Positions 38,101 to 52,300 of a DNA stretch of 64,000 bases are shown piece after piece. Location of the stretch: assembly GCF_029227915.1 (NCBI RefSeq), contig NC_079880.1:26593501-26657500 (forward strand), read 5' to 3'. A program made the translations under genes and the position numbers. The stretch is from Hydractinia symbiolongicarpus. Taxonomy: Eukaryota; Cnidaria; Hydrozoa; Anthoathecata; Hydractiniidae. Position 1 is the first letter of the stretch. The number at the start of each line of letters is the position of its first letter. The notes beneath the pieces are model-generated. The model was not told where the DNA came from and made no database searches. It saw nothing but the letters and a program-made list of their open reading frames with translations.

Positions 38101-38150
38101 ATACATGTTGATACGAATATGTGACGCAACCGTTGTAACTCAAACGGATT
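32106..38150 (+). repeat. Nested 6-mer (2238 bp) and 3-mer (1119 bp) amplification
   Basis: The diagnostic ATGGAATGTAG occurs at 32201, 34439, 35558 and 37796, giving spacings of 2238, 1119 and 2238 bp. About 32106-32920 matches 34344-35158 at 2238 bp; about 34042-35160 matches 35161-36279 at 1119 bp; CTAAGGGCC landmarks at 33365 and 36722 are 3357 bp (2238 + 1119) apart. The simplest reading is a six-monomer unit that was duplicated and then gained a three-monomer duplication inside it. All four units carry the type C right half with GGACCATTTGTAAC (GGATCATTTGTAAC in the third) and then type D. Confidence 0.82.
34676..35048 (+). repeat. Type D monomer with altered anchor block
   Basis: This family carries changes inside the otherwise near-invariant opening anchor: CGTTTTACTGTTAAATGC and TATGAAACC, where other monomers have CGTTTCACTG, TTAAAAGCG and ATGCAACC. 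It also has CTATCCCTAAATACATG and TTGATACGAATATG. It always follows a type C right half ending AAAGTTAGTTC or AAAGTTAATTC. Copies start at about 32438, 34676, 35795, 38033, 45118 and 54443, at offsets of 2238, 1119, 2238, 7085 and 9325 bp, so they trace the amplification history of this part of the array. A milder relative (AAATGCTATGCAACC, TTGATACCAATATG) occurs near 56335, 56709, 58201 and 58574. Confidence 0.85.
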
Positions 38151-41100
38151 GATACCGCCACGAAATCGATGAAGTGTAGTTTTTGAGAATCTTTCTATAT
38201 CTTCAGCGCGTGCTAACGGCCAGGATTAGTCCCACAGTAAAAAAGGACTTATTTATCTAATATTTTAAATAAAGCACTACCACAGAGCCTAGTGTACTCG
38301 CTGAATTCCAGCAATCATGTAGAATTAAGAAGAATGGTATTCCTTGGAGACCAATTAGCTCATTTATCGCATTTACAGGGTCACAGTCCAGAATCAGTTC
38401 AATTAAGTCCCACAGTCAATCGTTTCACTGTTAAAAGCGATGCAACTTAGTGACATCGGAAAAAAATCACTAAATACATGTTGGTACGAATATGTGACGC
38501 AAGCGTTGTAACTCAAACGGATTAACACCGTTAGAAAGTCAATGAAATGTAGTTTTTGAAACTGTCTCTATTTCTTCAGCGCGAACTAACGGCTAGGAAT
38601 GGTCCCACAGTAAAAAATGACTTATTAAACTTAATTTTTAGATAAAACGCTACCACAGTGCCCAGTGCAATCGCTGAGTTCCAGCAATTAAGTCAAATTA
38701 AGAAGAATGTTACTTTTTGTAGTCAAACTGGCTCATTTATCGACTTTACAAGGTCACAGTCCAGAATCAGTTCAATTAAGTGCCACAGTCAATCGTTTCA
38801 CTGTTAAAAGCGATGCAACTTAGTCACATCGGTAAGAAATCACTAAATACATGTTGGTACGAATATGTGAGGCAACCGTTGTAACTCAAACGGATTAACA
38901 CCGTTAGAAAGTCAATGAAATGTAGTTTTTGAAACTGTCTCTATTTCTTCAGCGCGAACTAACGGCTAGGAATGGTCCCACAGTAAAAAATGACTTATTA
39001 AACTTAATTTTTAGATAAAACGCTACCACAGTGCCCAGTGCAATCGCTGAATTCCAGCAATCATGTCGAATTAAGAAGAATGGTATTCCTTGGAGTCCAA
39101 TTGGCTCATTTATCGAGTTTACAAGGTCACAGTCCAGAATCAGTTCAATTAAGTCCCACAGTCAATCGTTTCACTGTTAAAAGCGATGCAACTTAGTCAC
39201 ATCGGAAAGAAATCACTAAATACATGTTGGTACGAATATGCGACGCAATCGTTGGAACAGAAACGGATTAACACCGTTAGAAAGTCAATGAAATGTAGTT
39301 TTTGAGAATGTCTTTATTTCTTCAGCGCGTGCTAACGGCCAGGATTAGTCCCACAGTAAAAAAAGACTTATTTATCTAAATTTTTAAATAAAGCACTACC
39401 ACAGAGCCTAGTGTATTCGCTGAATTCCAGCAATCATGTCGAATTAAGAAGAATGGTATTCCTTGGAGTCCAATTGGCTCATTTATCGAGTTTACAAGGT
39501 CACAGTCCAGAATCAGTTCAATTAAGTCCCACAGTCAATCGTTTCACTGTTAAAAGCGATGCAACTTTGTCACATCGGAAAGAAATCACTAAATACATGT
39601 TAGTACGAGTATGCGACGCAATCGTTGGAACTCAAACTGATTAACACCGTTAGAAAGTCAATGAAATGTAGTTTTTGAAACTGTCTCTATTTCTTCAGTG
39701 CAAACTAACGGCTGGGATTGGTCCCACAGTAAAAAATGACATATTTAACTTAATTTTTAAATAAAACGCTACCACAGTGCCCAGTGCAATCGCTGAGTTC
39801 TAGCAATTAAGTCAAATTAAGAAGAATGTTACTTCTTGTAGTCAAACTGGCTCATTTATTACATTTTTAAGGTCAAAGTCCAAAATCAGTTCAATTAAGT
39901 CCCACAGTCAATCGTTTCACTGTTAAAAGCGATGCAACCTAGTAGTATCAGAATACTATCGCTAAATACATGTTGGTACGAATATGTGACGCAACCGTTG
40001 TAACTCAAACGGATTAATACCGCCAAGAAGTCGATGAAATGTAGTTTTTGAGAATGTCTTTATTTCTTCAGCGCGTGCTAAGGGCCAGGATTAGTCTTAC
40101 AGTAAAAAAAGACTTATTTATCTAAATTTTTAAATAAAGCACTACCACAGACTCTGGTGTACTCGCTGAATCCAAGCAATCATGTCGAATTAAAAGGAAT
40201 GTGTTTCCTTGGAGCCCAATTGGCTTATTTATCGCATTTACAAGGTCACAGTCAAGAATCAGTTCAATTAAGTCCCACAGTCAATCGTTTCACTGTTAAA
40301 AGCGATGCAACCTAGTAATATCAGAATACTATCGCTAAATACATGTTGGTACGAATATGTGACGCAACCGTTGTAACTCAAACGGATTGATACCGCCAAG
40401 AAGTCGATGAAATGTAGTTTTTGAGAATGTCTTTATTTCTTTAGCGCGTGCTAACGGCCAGGATTAGTCCCACAGTAAAAAAAGACTTATTTATCTAAAT
40501 TTTTAAATAAAGCACTACCACAGAGCCTAGTGTACTCGCTGAATTCCGGCAATCATGTCGAATTAAGAAGAATGGTATTCCTTGGAGTCCAATTGGCTCA
40601 TTTATCGAGTTTACAAGGTCACAGTCCAGAATCAGTTCAATTAAGTCCCACAGTCAATCGTTTCACTGTTAAAAGCGATGCAACTTTGTCACATCGGAAA
40701 GAAATCACTAAATACATGTTAGTACGAGTATGCGACGCAATCGTTGGAACTCAAACTGATTAACACCGTTAGAAAGTCAATGAAATGTAGTTTTTGAAAC
40801 TGTCTCTATTTCTTCAGTGCAAACTAACGGCTGGGATTGGTCCCACAGTAAAAAATGACATATTTAACTTAATTTTTAAATAAAACGCTACCACAGTGCC
40901 CAGTGCAATCGCTGAGTTCTAGCAATTAAGTCAAATTAAGAAGAATGTTACTTCTTGTAGTCAAACTGGCTCATTTATTACATTTTTAAGGTCAAAGTCC
41001 AAAATCAGTTCAATTAAGTCCCACAGTCAATCGTTTCACTGTTAAAAGCGATGCAACCTAGTAGTATCAGAATACTATCGCTAAATACATGTTGGTACGA

Positions 41101-41500
41101 ATATGTGACGCAACCGTTGTAACTCAAACGGATTAATACCGCCAAGAAGTCGATGAAATGTAGTTTTTGAGAATGTCTTTATTTCTTCAGCGCGTGCTAA
41201 GGGCCAGGATTAGTCTTACAGTAAAAAAAGACTTATTTATCTAAATTTTTAAATAAAGCACTACCACAGACTCTGGTGTACTCGCTGAATCCAAGCAATC
41301 ATGTCGAATTAAAAGGAATGTGTTTCCTTGGAGCCCAATTGGCTTATTTATCGCATTTACAAGGTCACAGTCAAGAATCAGTTCAATTAAGTCCCACAGT
41401 CAATCGTTTCACTGTTAAAAGCGATGCAACCTAGTAATATCAGAATACTATCGCTAAATACATGTTGGTACGAATATGTGACGCAACCGTTGTAACTCAA
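36540..41500 (+). repeat. Left copy of ~5-kb segment duplicated at 7085-bp offset
   Basis: This stretch matches about 43625-48585 at an offset of 7085 bp (19 monomers). Paired landmarks are CTAAGGGCC (36722 and 43807), GTTCAAGCAA (37559 and 44644), ATGGAATGTAG (37796 and 44881), CGCCACGAAATCG (38156 and 45241), and an identical open frame (39411 and 46496). Within it sit type D, an A monomer pair with CATTTATCGACTTTACAAGG and TCGGTAAGAAATC, and the first of the B / A / B-prime trimers. Confidence 0.83.
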
Positions 41501-42647
41501 ACGGATTGATACCGCCAAGAAGTCGATGAAATGTAGTTTTTGAGAATGTCTTTATTTCTTTAGCGCGTGCTAACGGCCAGGATTAGTCCCACAGTAAAAA
41601 AAGACTTATTTATCTAAATTTTTAAATAAAGCACTACCACAGAGCCTAGTGTACTCGCTGAATTCCGGCAATCATGTCGAATTAAGAAGAATGGTATTCC
41701 TTGGAGTCCAATTGGCTCATTTATCGAGTTTACAAGGTCACAGTCCAGAATCAGTTCAATTAAGTCCCACAGTCAATCGTTTCACTGTTAAAAGCGATGC
41801 AACTTTGTCACATCGGAAAGAAATCACTAAATACATGTTAGTACGAGTATGCGACGCAATCGTTGGAACTCAAACTGATTAACACCGTTAGAAAGTCAAT
41901 GAAATGTAGTTTTTGAAACTGTCTCTATTTCTTCAGTGCAAACTAACGGCTGGGATTGGTCCCACAGTAAAAAATGACATATTTAACTTAATTTTTAAAT
42001 AAAACGCTACCACAGTGCCCAGTGCAATCGCTGAGTTCTAGCAATTAAGTCAAATTAAGAAGAATGTTACTTCTTGTAGTCAAACTGGCTCATTTATTAC
42101 ATTTTTAAGGTCAAAGTCCAAAATCAGTTCAATTAAGTCCCACAGTCAATCGTTTCACTGTTAAAAGCGATGCAACCTAGTAGTATCAGAATACTATCGC
42201 TAAATACATGTTGGTACGAATATGTGACGCAACCGTTGTAACTCAAACGGATTAATACCGCCAAGAAGTCGATGAAATGTAGTTTTTGAGAATGTCTTTA
42301 TTTCTTCAGCGCGTGCTAAGGGCCAGGATTAGTCTTACAGTAAAAAAAGACTTATTTATCTAAATTTTTAAATAAAGCACTACCACAGACTCTGGTGTAC
42401 TCGCTGAATCCAAGCAATCATGTCGAATTAAAAGGAATGTGTTTCCTTGGAGCCCAATTGGCTTATTTATCGCATTTACAAGGTCACAGTCAAGAATCAG
42501 TTCAATTAAGTCCCACAGTCAATCGTTTCACTGTTAAAAGCGATGCAACCTAGTAATATCAGAATACTATCGCTAAATACATGTTGGTACGAATATGTGA
42601 CGCAACCGTTGTAACTCAAACGGATTAATACCGCCAAGAAGTTGATG
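39291..42647 (+). repeat. Three tandem B / A / B-prime trimers (1119 bp each)
   Basis: The copies are about 39291-40409, 40410-41528 and 41529-42647. Each contains a B monomer in which CAACTTAGTC has become CAACTTTGTC, an A monomer with GAGTTCTAGCAATTAAG, and a B-prime monomer with CTAAGGGCC. The copies are almost identical; copy 1 reads GTATTCGCTGAATTCCAGC where copies 2 and 3 read GTACTCGCTGAATTCCGGC. The ACTTAG to ACTTTG change removes a stop codon and so creates a 77-codon open frame in each copy (39411, 40530, 41649). Confidence 0.88.
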
Positions 42648-42699
42648 AAATGTAGTTTTGAAGAATGTCTTTATTTCTTCAGGGCGTGCTAAGGGCCAG

Positions 42700-45600
42700 G
42701 ATTAGTCTTACAGTAAAAAAAGACTTATTTATCTAAATTTTTAAATAAAGCACTACCACAGACTCTGGTGTACTCGCTGAATCCAAGCAATCATGTCGAA
42801 TTAAAAGGAATGTGTTTCCTTGGAGCCCAATTGGCTTATTTATCGCATTTACAAGGTCACAGTCAAGAATCAGTTCAATTAAGTCCCACAGTCAATCGTT
42901 TCACTGTTAAAAGCGATGCAACTTAGTCACATCGGAAAGAAATCACTAAATACATGTTGGTACGAATATGCAACGCAATCGTTGGAACTCAAACTGATTA
43001 ACACCGTTAGAAAGTCAATGAAATGTAGTTTTTGAAGCTGTCTCTATTTCTTCAGTGCAAACTAACGGCTGGGATTGGTCCCACAGTAAAATATGACATA
43101 TTTAACTTAATTTTTAAATAAAACGCTACCACAGTGCCCAGTGCAATCGCTGAGTTCCAGCAATTAAGTCAATTTAAGAAGAATGTTACTTCTTGTAGTC
43201 AAACTGGCTCATTTATTACATTTTTAAGGTCAAAGTCCAAAATCAGTTCAATTAAGTCCCACAGTCAATCGTTTCACTGTTAAAAGCGATGCAACTTAGT
43301 CACATCGGTAAGAAATCACTAAATACATGTTGGTACGAGTATGCGACGCAATCGTTGGAACTCAAACTGATTAACACCGTTAGAAAGTCAATGAAATGTA
43401 GTTTTTGAAACTGTCTCTATTTCTTCAGTGCAAACTAACGGCTGGGATTGGTCCCACAGTAAAAAATGACATATTTAACTTAATTTTTAAATAAAACGCT
43501 ACCACAGTGCCCAGTGCAATCGCTGAGTTCTAGCAATTAAGTCAAATTAAGAAGAATGTTACTTCTTGTAGTCAAACTGGCTCATTTATCACATTTTTAA
43601 GGTCAAAGTCCAAAATCAGTTCAATTAAGTCCCACAGTCAATCGTTTCACTGTTAAAAGCGATGCAACCTAGTAATATCAGAATACTATCGCTAAATACA
43701 TGTTGGTACGAATATGTGACGCAACCGTTGTAACTCAAACGGATTAATACCGCCAAGAAGTCGATGAAATGTAGTTTTTGAGAATGTCTATTTCTTCAGC
43801 GCGTGCTAAGGGCCAGGATTAGTCTTACAGTAAAAAAAGACTTATTTATCTAAATTTTTAAATAAAGCACTACCACAGACTCTGGTGTACTCGCTGAATC
43901 CAAGCAATCATGTCGAATTAAAAGGAATGTGTTTCCTTGGAGCCCAATTGGCTTATTTATCGCATTTACAAGGTCACAGTCAAGAATCAGTTCAATTAAG
44001 TCCCACAGTCAATCGTTTCACTGTTAAAAGCGATGCAACCTAGTAATATCAGAATACTATCGCTAAATACATGTTGGTAGGAATATGTGAGGCAACCGTT
44101 GTAACTCAAACGGATTGATACCGCCAAGAAGTCGATGAAGTGTAGTTTTTGAGAATGTCTCCATTTCTTCAGCGCGTGCTAACGGCCAGGATTAGTCCCA
44201 CAGTAAAAAAAGGCTCATTTATCTAAATTTTTAAATAAAGCACTACCACAGGGCCTAGTGTACTCGCTGAATTCCAGCAATCATGTCGAATTAAGAAGAA
44301 TGGTATTCCTTGGAGTCCAATTGGCTCATTTATCGAGTTTACAAGGTCACAGTCCAGAATCAGTTCAATTAAGTTCCACAGTCAATCGTTTCACTGTTAA
44401 AAGCGATGCAACTTAGTCACATCGGAAAGAAATCACTAAATACATGTTGGTACGAATATGCGACGCAATCGTTGGAACTGAAACGGATTAACACCGTTAG
44501 AAAGTCAATGAAATGTAGTTTTTGAAACTGTCTCTATTTCTTCAGTGCAAACTAACGGCGGGGATTGGTCCCACAGTAATAAATGACATATTTAACTTAA
44601 TTTTTAAATAAAACGCTACCACAGTGCCCAGTGCAATCGCTGAGTTCAAGCAATTAAGTCAAATTAAGAAGAATGTTACTTCTTGTACTCAAACTAGCTC
44701 ATTTATCACATTTTTAAGGTCAAAGTCCAAAATCAGTTCAATTAAGTCCCACAGTCAATCGTCTCACTGTTAAAAGCGATGCAACCTAGTAATATCAGAA
44801 TACTATCGCTAAATACATGTTGGTACGAATATGTGACGCAACCGTTGTAACTCAAACGGATTGATACCGCCAAGAAGTCGATGGAATGTAGTTTTTGAGA
44901 ATGTCTCTATTTCTTCAGCGCGTGCTAACAGCCAGGATTGGTCCCACAGTAAGAAAAGAGTTATTTAACTTAATTTTTAAATAAAACCCTACCACAGCGC
45001 CCAGTGCAATCGCTGAGTTCCAGCAATCAAGTCAAATTAGAAAGAATGATATTTCTTGTAGACAAACTGGACCATTTGTAACATTTATCAGGTCACACTC
45101 CAAAGTTAGTTCAATTAAGTCCCACAGTCAATCGTTTTACTGTTAAATGCTATGAAACCTAGTAATATCAGAATACTATCCCTAAATACATGTTGATACG
45201 AATATGTGACGCAACCGTTGTAACTCAAACGGATTGATACCGCCACGAAATCGATGAAGTGTAGTTTTTGAGAATCTTTCTATATCTTCAGCGCGTGCTA
45301 ACGGCCAGGATTAGTCCCACAGTAAAAAAGGACTTATTTATCTAATATTTTAAATAAAGCACTACCACAGAGCCTAGTGTACTCGCTGAATTCCAGCAAT
45401 CATGTAGAATTAAGAAGAATGGTATTCCTTGGAGACCAATTAGCTCATTTATCGCATTTACAGGGTCACAGTCCAGAATCAGTTCAATTAAGTCCCACAG
45501 TCAATCGTTTCACTGTTAAAAGCGATGCAACTTAGTGACATCGGAAAAAAATCACTAAATACATGTTGGTACGAATATGTGACGCAAGCGTTGTAACTCA

Positions 45601-46380
45601 AACGGATTAACACCGTTAGAAAGTCAATGAAATGTAGTTTTTGAAACTGTCTCTATTTCTTCAGCGCGAACTAACGGCTAGGAATGGTCCCACAGTAAAA
45701 AATGACTTATTAAACTTAATTTTTAGATAAAACGCTACCACAGTGCCCAGTGCAATCGCTGAGTTCCAGCAATTAAGTCAAATTAAGAAGAATGTTACTT
45801 TTTGTAGTCAAACTGGCTCATTTATCGACTTTACAAGGTCACAGTCCAGAATCAGTTCAATTAAGTGCCACAGTCAATCGTTTCACTGTTAAAAGCGATG
45901 CAACTTAGTCACATCGGTAAGAAATCACTAAATACATGTTGGTACGAATATGTGAGGCAACCGTTGTAACTCAAACGGATTAACACCGTTAGAAAGTCAA
46001 TGAAATGTAGCTTTCGAAACTGTCTCTATTTCTTCAGTGCCAACTAACGGCTGGGATTGGTCCCACAGTAAAAAAAGACTTATTTATCTAAATTTTTAAA
46101 TAAAGCACTACTACAGGGCCTAGTGTACTCGCTGAATTCCAGCAATCATGTCGAATTAAGAAGAATGGTATTCCTTGGAGTCCAATTGGCTCATTTATCG
46201 AGTTTACAAGGTCACAGTCCAGAATCAGTTCAATTAAGTCCCACAGTCAATCGTTTCACTGTTAAAAGCGATGCAACTTAGTCACATCGGAAAGAAATCA
46301 CTAAATACATGTTGGTACGAATATGCGACGCAATCGTTGGAACAGAAACGGATTAACACCGTTAGAAAGTCAATGAAATG
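42700..46380 (+). repeat. Left copy of ~3.7-kb segment duplicated at 9325-bp offset
   Basis: This segment matches about 52023-55705. The offset is 9323 bp at ATGCAACGCA (42968 and 52291) and 9325 bp after about 43790, where this copy reads GAATGTCTATTTC and the downstream copy reads GAATGTCTTTATTTC, a two-base deletion. Other paired landmarks are TTGGTAGGAATATG (about 44074 and 53399), GGCGGGGATTGG (about 44556 and 53881), GTTCAAGCAA (44644 and 53969) and ATGGAATGTAG (44881 and 54206). The offset equals 25 monomers, and the intervening DNA is mostly trimers and B-prime units. Confidence 0.85.
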
Positions 46381-49300
46381 TAGTTTTTGAGAATGTCTTT
46401 ATTTCTTCAGCGCGTGCTAACGGCCAGGATTAGTCCCACAGTAAAAAAAGACTTATTTATCTAAATTTTTAAATAAAGCACTACCACAGAGCCTAGTGTA
46501 TTCGCTGAATTCCAGCAATCATGTCGAATTAAGAAGAATGGTATTCCTTGGAGTCCAATTGGCTCATTTATCGAGTTTACAAGGTCACAGTCCAGAATCA
46601 GTTCAATTAAGTCCCACAGTCAATCGTTTCACTGTTAAAAGCGATGCAACTTTGTCACATCGGAAAGAAATCACTAAATACATGTTAGTACGAGTATGCG
46701 ACGCAATCGTTGGAACTCAAACTGATTAACACCGTTAGAAAGTCAATGAAATGTAGTTTTTGAAACTGTCTCTATTTCTTCAGTGCAAACTAACGGCTGG
46801 GATTGGTCCCACAGTAAAAAATGACATATTTAACTTAATTTTTAAATAAAACGCTACCACAGTGCCCAGTGCAATCGCTGAGTTCTAGCAATTAAGTCAA
46901 ATTAAGAAGAATGTTACTTCTTGTAGTCAAACTGGCTCATTTATTACATTTTTAAGGTCAAAGTCCAAAATCAGTTCAATTAAGTCCCACAGTCAATCGT
47001 TTCACTGTTAAAAGCGATGCAACCTAGTAGTATCAGAATACTATCGCTAAATACATGTTGGTACGAATATGTGACGCAACCGTTGTAACTCAAACGGATT
47101 AATACCGCCAAGAAGTCGATGAAATGTAGTTTTTGAGAATGTCTTTATTTCTTCAGCGCGTGCTAAGGGCCAGGATTAGTCTTACAGTAAAAAAAGACTT
47201 ATTTATCTAAATTTTTAAATAAAGCACTACCACAGACTCTGGTGTACTCGCTGAATCCAAGCAATCATGTCGAATTAAAAGGAATGTGTTTCCTTGGAGC
47301 CCAATTGGCTTATTTATCGCATTTACAAGGTCACAGTCAAGAATCAGTTCAATTAAGTCCCACAGTCAATCGTTTCACTGTTAAAAGCGATGCAACCTAG
47401 TAATATCAGAATACTATCGCTAAATACATGTTGGTACGAATATGTGACGCAACCGTTGTAACTCAAACGGATTGATACCGCCGAGAAGTCGATGAAATGT
47501 AGTTTTTGAGAATGTCTTTATTTCTTCAGCGCGTGCTAACGGCCAGGATTAGTCCCACAGTAAAAAAAGACTTATTTATCTAAATTTTTAAATAAAGCAC
47601 TACCACAGAGCCTAGTGTACTCGCTGAATTCCGGCAATCATGTCGAATTAAGAAGAATGGTATTCCTTGGAGTCCAATTGGCTCATTTATCGAGTTTACA
47701 AGGTCACAGTCCAGAATCAGTTCAATTAAGTCCCACAGTCAATCGTTTCACTGTTAAAAGCGATGCAACTTTGTCACATCGGAAAGAAATCACTAAATAC
47801 ATGTTAGTACGAGTATGCGACGCAATCGTTGGAACTCAAACTGATTAACACCGTTAGAAAGTCAATGAAATGTAGTTTTTGAAACTGTCTCTATTTCTTC
47901 AGTGCAAACTAACGGCTGGGATTGGTCCCACAGTAAAAAATGACATATTTAACTTAATTTTTAAATAAAACGCTACCACAGTGCCCAGTGCAATCGCTGA
48001 GTTCTAGCAATTAAGTCAAATTAAGAAGAATGTTACTTCTTGTAGTCAAACTGGCTCATTTATTACATTTTTAAGGTCAAAGTCCAAAATCAGTTCAATT
48101 AAGTCCCACAGTCAATCGTTTCACTGTTAAAAGCGATGCAACCTAGTAGTATCAGAATACTATCGCTAAATACATGTTGGTACGAATATGTGACGCAACC
48201 GTTGTAACTCAAACGGATTAATACCGCCAAGAAGTCGATGAAATGTAGTTTTTGAGAATGTCTTTATTTCTTCAGCGCGTGCTAAGGGCCAGGATTAGTC
48301 TTACAGTAAAAAAAGACTTATTTATCTAAATTTTTAAATAAAGCACTACCACAGACTCTGGTGTACTCGCTGAATCCAAGCAATCATGTCGAATTAAAAG
48401 GAATGTGTTTCCTTGGAGCCCAATTGGCTTATTTATCGCATTTACAAGGTCACAGTCAAGAATCAGTTCAATTAAGTCCCACAGTCAATCGTTTCACTGT
48501 TAAAAGCGATGCAACCTAGTAATATCAGAATACTATCGCTAAATACATGTTGGTACGAATATGTGACGCAACCGTTGTAACTCAAACGGATTAATACCGC
48601 CAAGAAGTTGATGAAATGTAGTTTTTGAGAATGTCTTTATTTCTTCAGGGCGTGCTAAGGGCCAGGATTAGTCTTACAGTAAAAAAAGACTTATTTATCT
48701 AAATTTTTAAATAAAGCACTACCACAGACTCTGGTGTACTCGCTGAATCCAAGCAATCATGTCGAATTAAAAGGAATGTGTTTCCTTGGAGCCCAATTGG
48801 CTTATTTATCGCATTTACAAGGTCACAGTCAAGAATCAGTTCAATTAAGTCCCACAGTCAATCGTTTCACTGTTAAAAGCGATGCAACCTAGTAATATCA
48901 GAATACTATCGCTAAATACATGTTGGTACGAATATGTGACGCAACCGTTGTAACTCAAACGGATTAATACCGCCAAGAAGTTGATGAAATGTAGTTTTTG
49001 AGAATGTCTTTATTTCTTCAGGGCGTGCTAAGGGCCAGGATTAGTCTTACAGTAAAAAAAGACTTATTTATCTAAATTTTTAAATAAAGCACTACCACAG
49101 ACTCTGGTGTACTCGCTGAATCCAAGCAATCATGTCGAATTAAAAGGAATGTGTTTCCTTGGAGCCCAATTGGCTTATTTATCGCATTTACAAGGTCACA
49201 GTCAAGAATCAGTTCAATTAAGTCCCACAGTCAATCGTTTCACTGTTAAAAGCGATGCAACCTAGTAATATCAGAATACTATCGCTAAATACATGTTGGT

Positions 49301-52300
49301 ACGAATATGTGACGCAACCGTTGTAACTCAAACGGATTAATACCGCCAAGAAGTTGATGAAATGTAGTTTTTGAGAATGTCTTTATTTCTTCAGGGCGTG
49401 CTAAGGGCCAGGATTAGTCTTACAGTAAAAAAAGACTTATTTATCTAAATTTTTAAATAAAGCACTACCACAGACTCTGGTGTACTCGCTGAATCCAAGC
49501 AATCATGTCGAATTAAAAGGAATGTGTTTCCTTGGAGCCCAATTGGCTTATTTATCGCATTTACAAGGTCACAGTCAAGAATCAGTTCAATTAAGTCCCA
49601 CAGTCAATCGTTTCACTGTTAAAAGCGATGCAACCTAGTAATATCAGAATACTATCGCTAAATACATGTTGGTACGAATATGTGACGCAACCGTTGTAAC
49701 TCAAACGGATTGATACCGCCGAGAAGTCGATGAAATGTAGTTTTTGAGAATGTCTTTATTTCTTCAGCGCGTGCTAACGGCCAGGATTAGTCCCACAGTA
49801 AAAAAAGACTTATTTATCTAAATTTTTAAATAAAGCACTACCACAGAGCCTAGTGTACTCGCTGAATTCCGGCAATCATGTCGAATTAAGAAGAATGGTA
49901 TTCCTTGGAGTCCAATTGGCTCATTTATCGAGTTTACAAGGTCACAGTCCAGAATCAGTTCAATTAAGTCCCACAGTCAATCGTTTCACTGTTAAAAGCG
50001 ATGCAACTTTGTCACATCGGAAAGAAATCACTAAATACATGTTAGTACGAGTATGCGACGCAATCGTTGGAACTCAAACTGATTAACACCGTTAGAAAGT
50101 CAATGAAATGTAGTTTTTGAAACTGTCTCTATTTCTTCAGTGCAAACTAACGGCTGGGATTGGTCCCACAGTAAAAAATGACATATTTAACTTAATTTTT
50201 AAATAAAACGCTACCACAGTGCCCAGTGCAATCGCTGAGTTCTAGCAATTAAGTCAAATTAAGAAGAATGTTACTTCTTGTAGTCAAACTGGCTCATTTA
50301 TTACATTTTTAAGGTCAAAGTCCAAAATCAGTTCAATTAAGTCCCACAGTCAATCGTTTCACTGTTAAAAGCGATGCAACCTAGTAGTATCAGAATACTA
50401 TCGCTAAATACATGTTGGTACGAATATGTGACGCAACCGTTGTAACTCAAACGGATTAATACCGCCAAGAAGTCGATGAAATGTAGTTTTTGAGAATGTC
50501 TTTATTTCTTCAGCGCGTGCTAAGGGCCAGGATTAGTCTTACAGTAAAAAAAGACTTATTTATCTAAATTTTTAAATAAAGCACTACCACAGACTCTGGT
50601 GTACTCGCTGAATCCAAGCAATCATGTCGAATTAAAAGGAATGTGTTTCCTTGGAGCCCAATTGGCTTATTTATCGCATTTACAAGGTCACAGTCAAGAA
50701 TCAGTTCAATTAAGTCCCACAGTCAATCGTTTCACTGTTAAAAGCGATGCAACCTAGTAATATCAGAATACTATCGCTAAATACATGTTGGTACGAATAT
50801 GTGACGCAACCGTTGTAACTCAAACGGATTAATACCGCCAAGAAGTTGATGAAATGTAGTTTTTGAGAATGTCTTTATTTCTTCAGGGCGTGCTAAGGGC
50901 CAGGATTAGTCTTACAGTAAAAAAAGACTTATTTATCTAAATTTTTAAATAAAGCACTACCACAGACTCTGGTGTACTCGCTGAATCCAAGCAATCATGT
51001 CGAATTAAAAGGAATGTGTTTCCTTGGAGCCCAATTGGCTTATTTATCGCATTTACAAGGTCACAGTCAAGAATCAGTTCAATTAAGTCCCACAGTCAAT
51101 CGTTTCACTGTTAAAAGCGATGCAACCTAGTAATATCAGAATACTATCGCTAAATACATGTTGGTACGAATATGTGACGCAACCGTTGTAACTCAAACGG
51201 ATTGATACCGCCGAGAAGTCGATGAAATGTAGTTTTTGAGAATGTCTTTATTTCTTCAGCGCGTGCTAACGGCCAGGATTAGTCCCACAGTAAAAAAAGA
51301 CTTATTTATCTAAATTTTTAAATAAAGCACTACCACAGAGCCTAGTGTACTCGCTGAATTCCGGCAATCATGTCGAATTAAGAAGAATGGTATTCCTTGG
51401 AGTCCAATTGGCTCATTTATCGAGTTTACAAGGTCACAGTCCAGAATCAGTTCAATTAAGTCCCACAGTCAATCGTTTCACTGTTAAAAGCGATGCAACT
51501 TTGTCACATCGGAAAGAAATCACTAAATACATGTTAGTACGAGTATGCGACGCAATCGTTGGAACTCAAACTGATTAACACCGTTAGAAAGTCAATGAAA
51601 TGTAGTTTTTGAAACTGTCTCTATTTCTTCAGTGCAAACTAACGGCTGGGATTGGTCCCACAGTAAAAAATGACATATTTAACTTAATTTTTAAATAAAA
51701 CGCTACCACAGTGCCCAGTGCAATCGCTGAGTTCTAGCAATTAAGTCAAATTAAGAAGAATGTTACTTCTTGTAGTCAAACTGGCTCATTTATTACATTT
51801 TTAAGGTCAAAGTCCAAAATCAGTTCAATTAAGTCCCACAGTCAATCGTTTCACTGTTAAAAGCGATGCAACCTAGTAGTATCAGAATACTATCGCTAAA
51901 TACATGTTGGTACGAATATGTGACGCAACCGTTGTAACTCAAACGGATTAATACCGCCAAGAAGTCGATGAAATGTAGTTTTTGAGAATGTCTTTATTTC
52001 TTCAGCGCGTGCTAAGGGCCAGGATTAGTCTTACAGTAAAAAAAGACTTATTTATCTAAATTTTTAAATAAAGCACTACCACAGACTCTGGTGTACTCGC
52101 TGAATCCAAGCAATCATGTCGAATTAAAAGGAATGTGTTTCCTTGGAGCCCAATTGGCTTATTTATCGCATTTACAAGGTCACAGTCAAGAATCAGTTCA
52201 ATTAAGTCCCACAGTCAATCGTTTCACTGTTAAAAGCGATGCAACTTAGTCACATCGGAAAGAAATCACTAAATACATGTTGGTACGAATATGCAACGCA

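Noticed and set aside
39411-39644. 77-codon open frame repeated at 39411, 40530, 41649, 46496, 47615, 49853 and 51345
   Set aside because: It exists because ACTTAG became ACTTTG in one B-monomer lineage, removing a stop. It begins at TTG-like or GTG-like codons inside the repeat, has no recognisable domain, and its copies are identical because the DNA blocks were duplicated.
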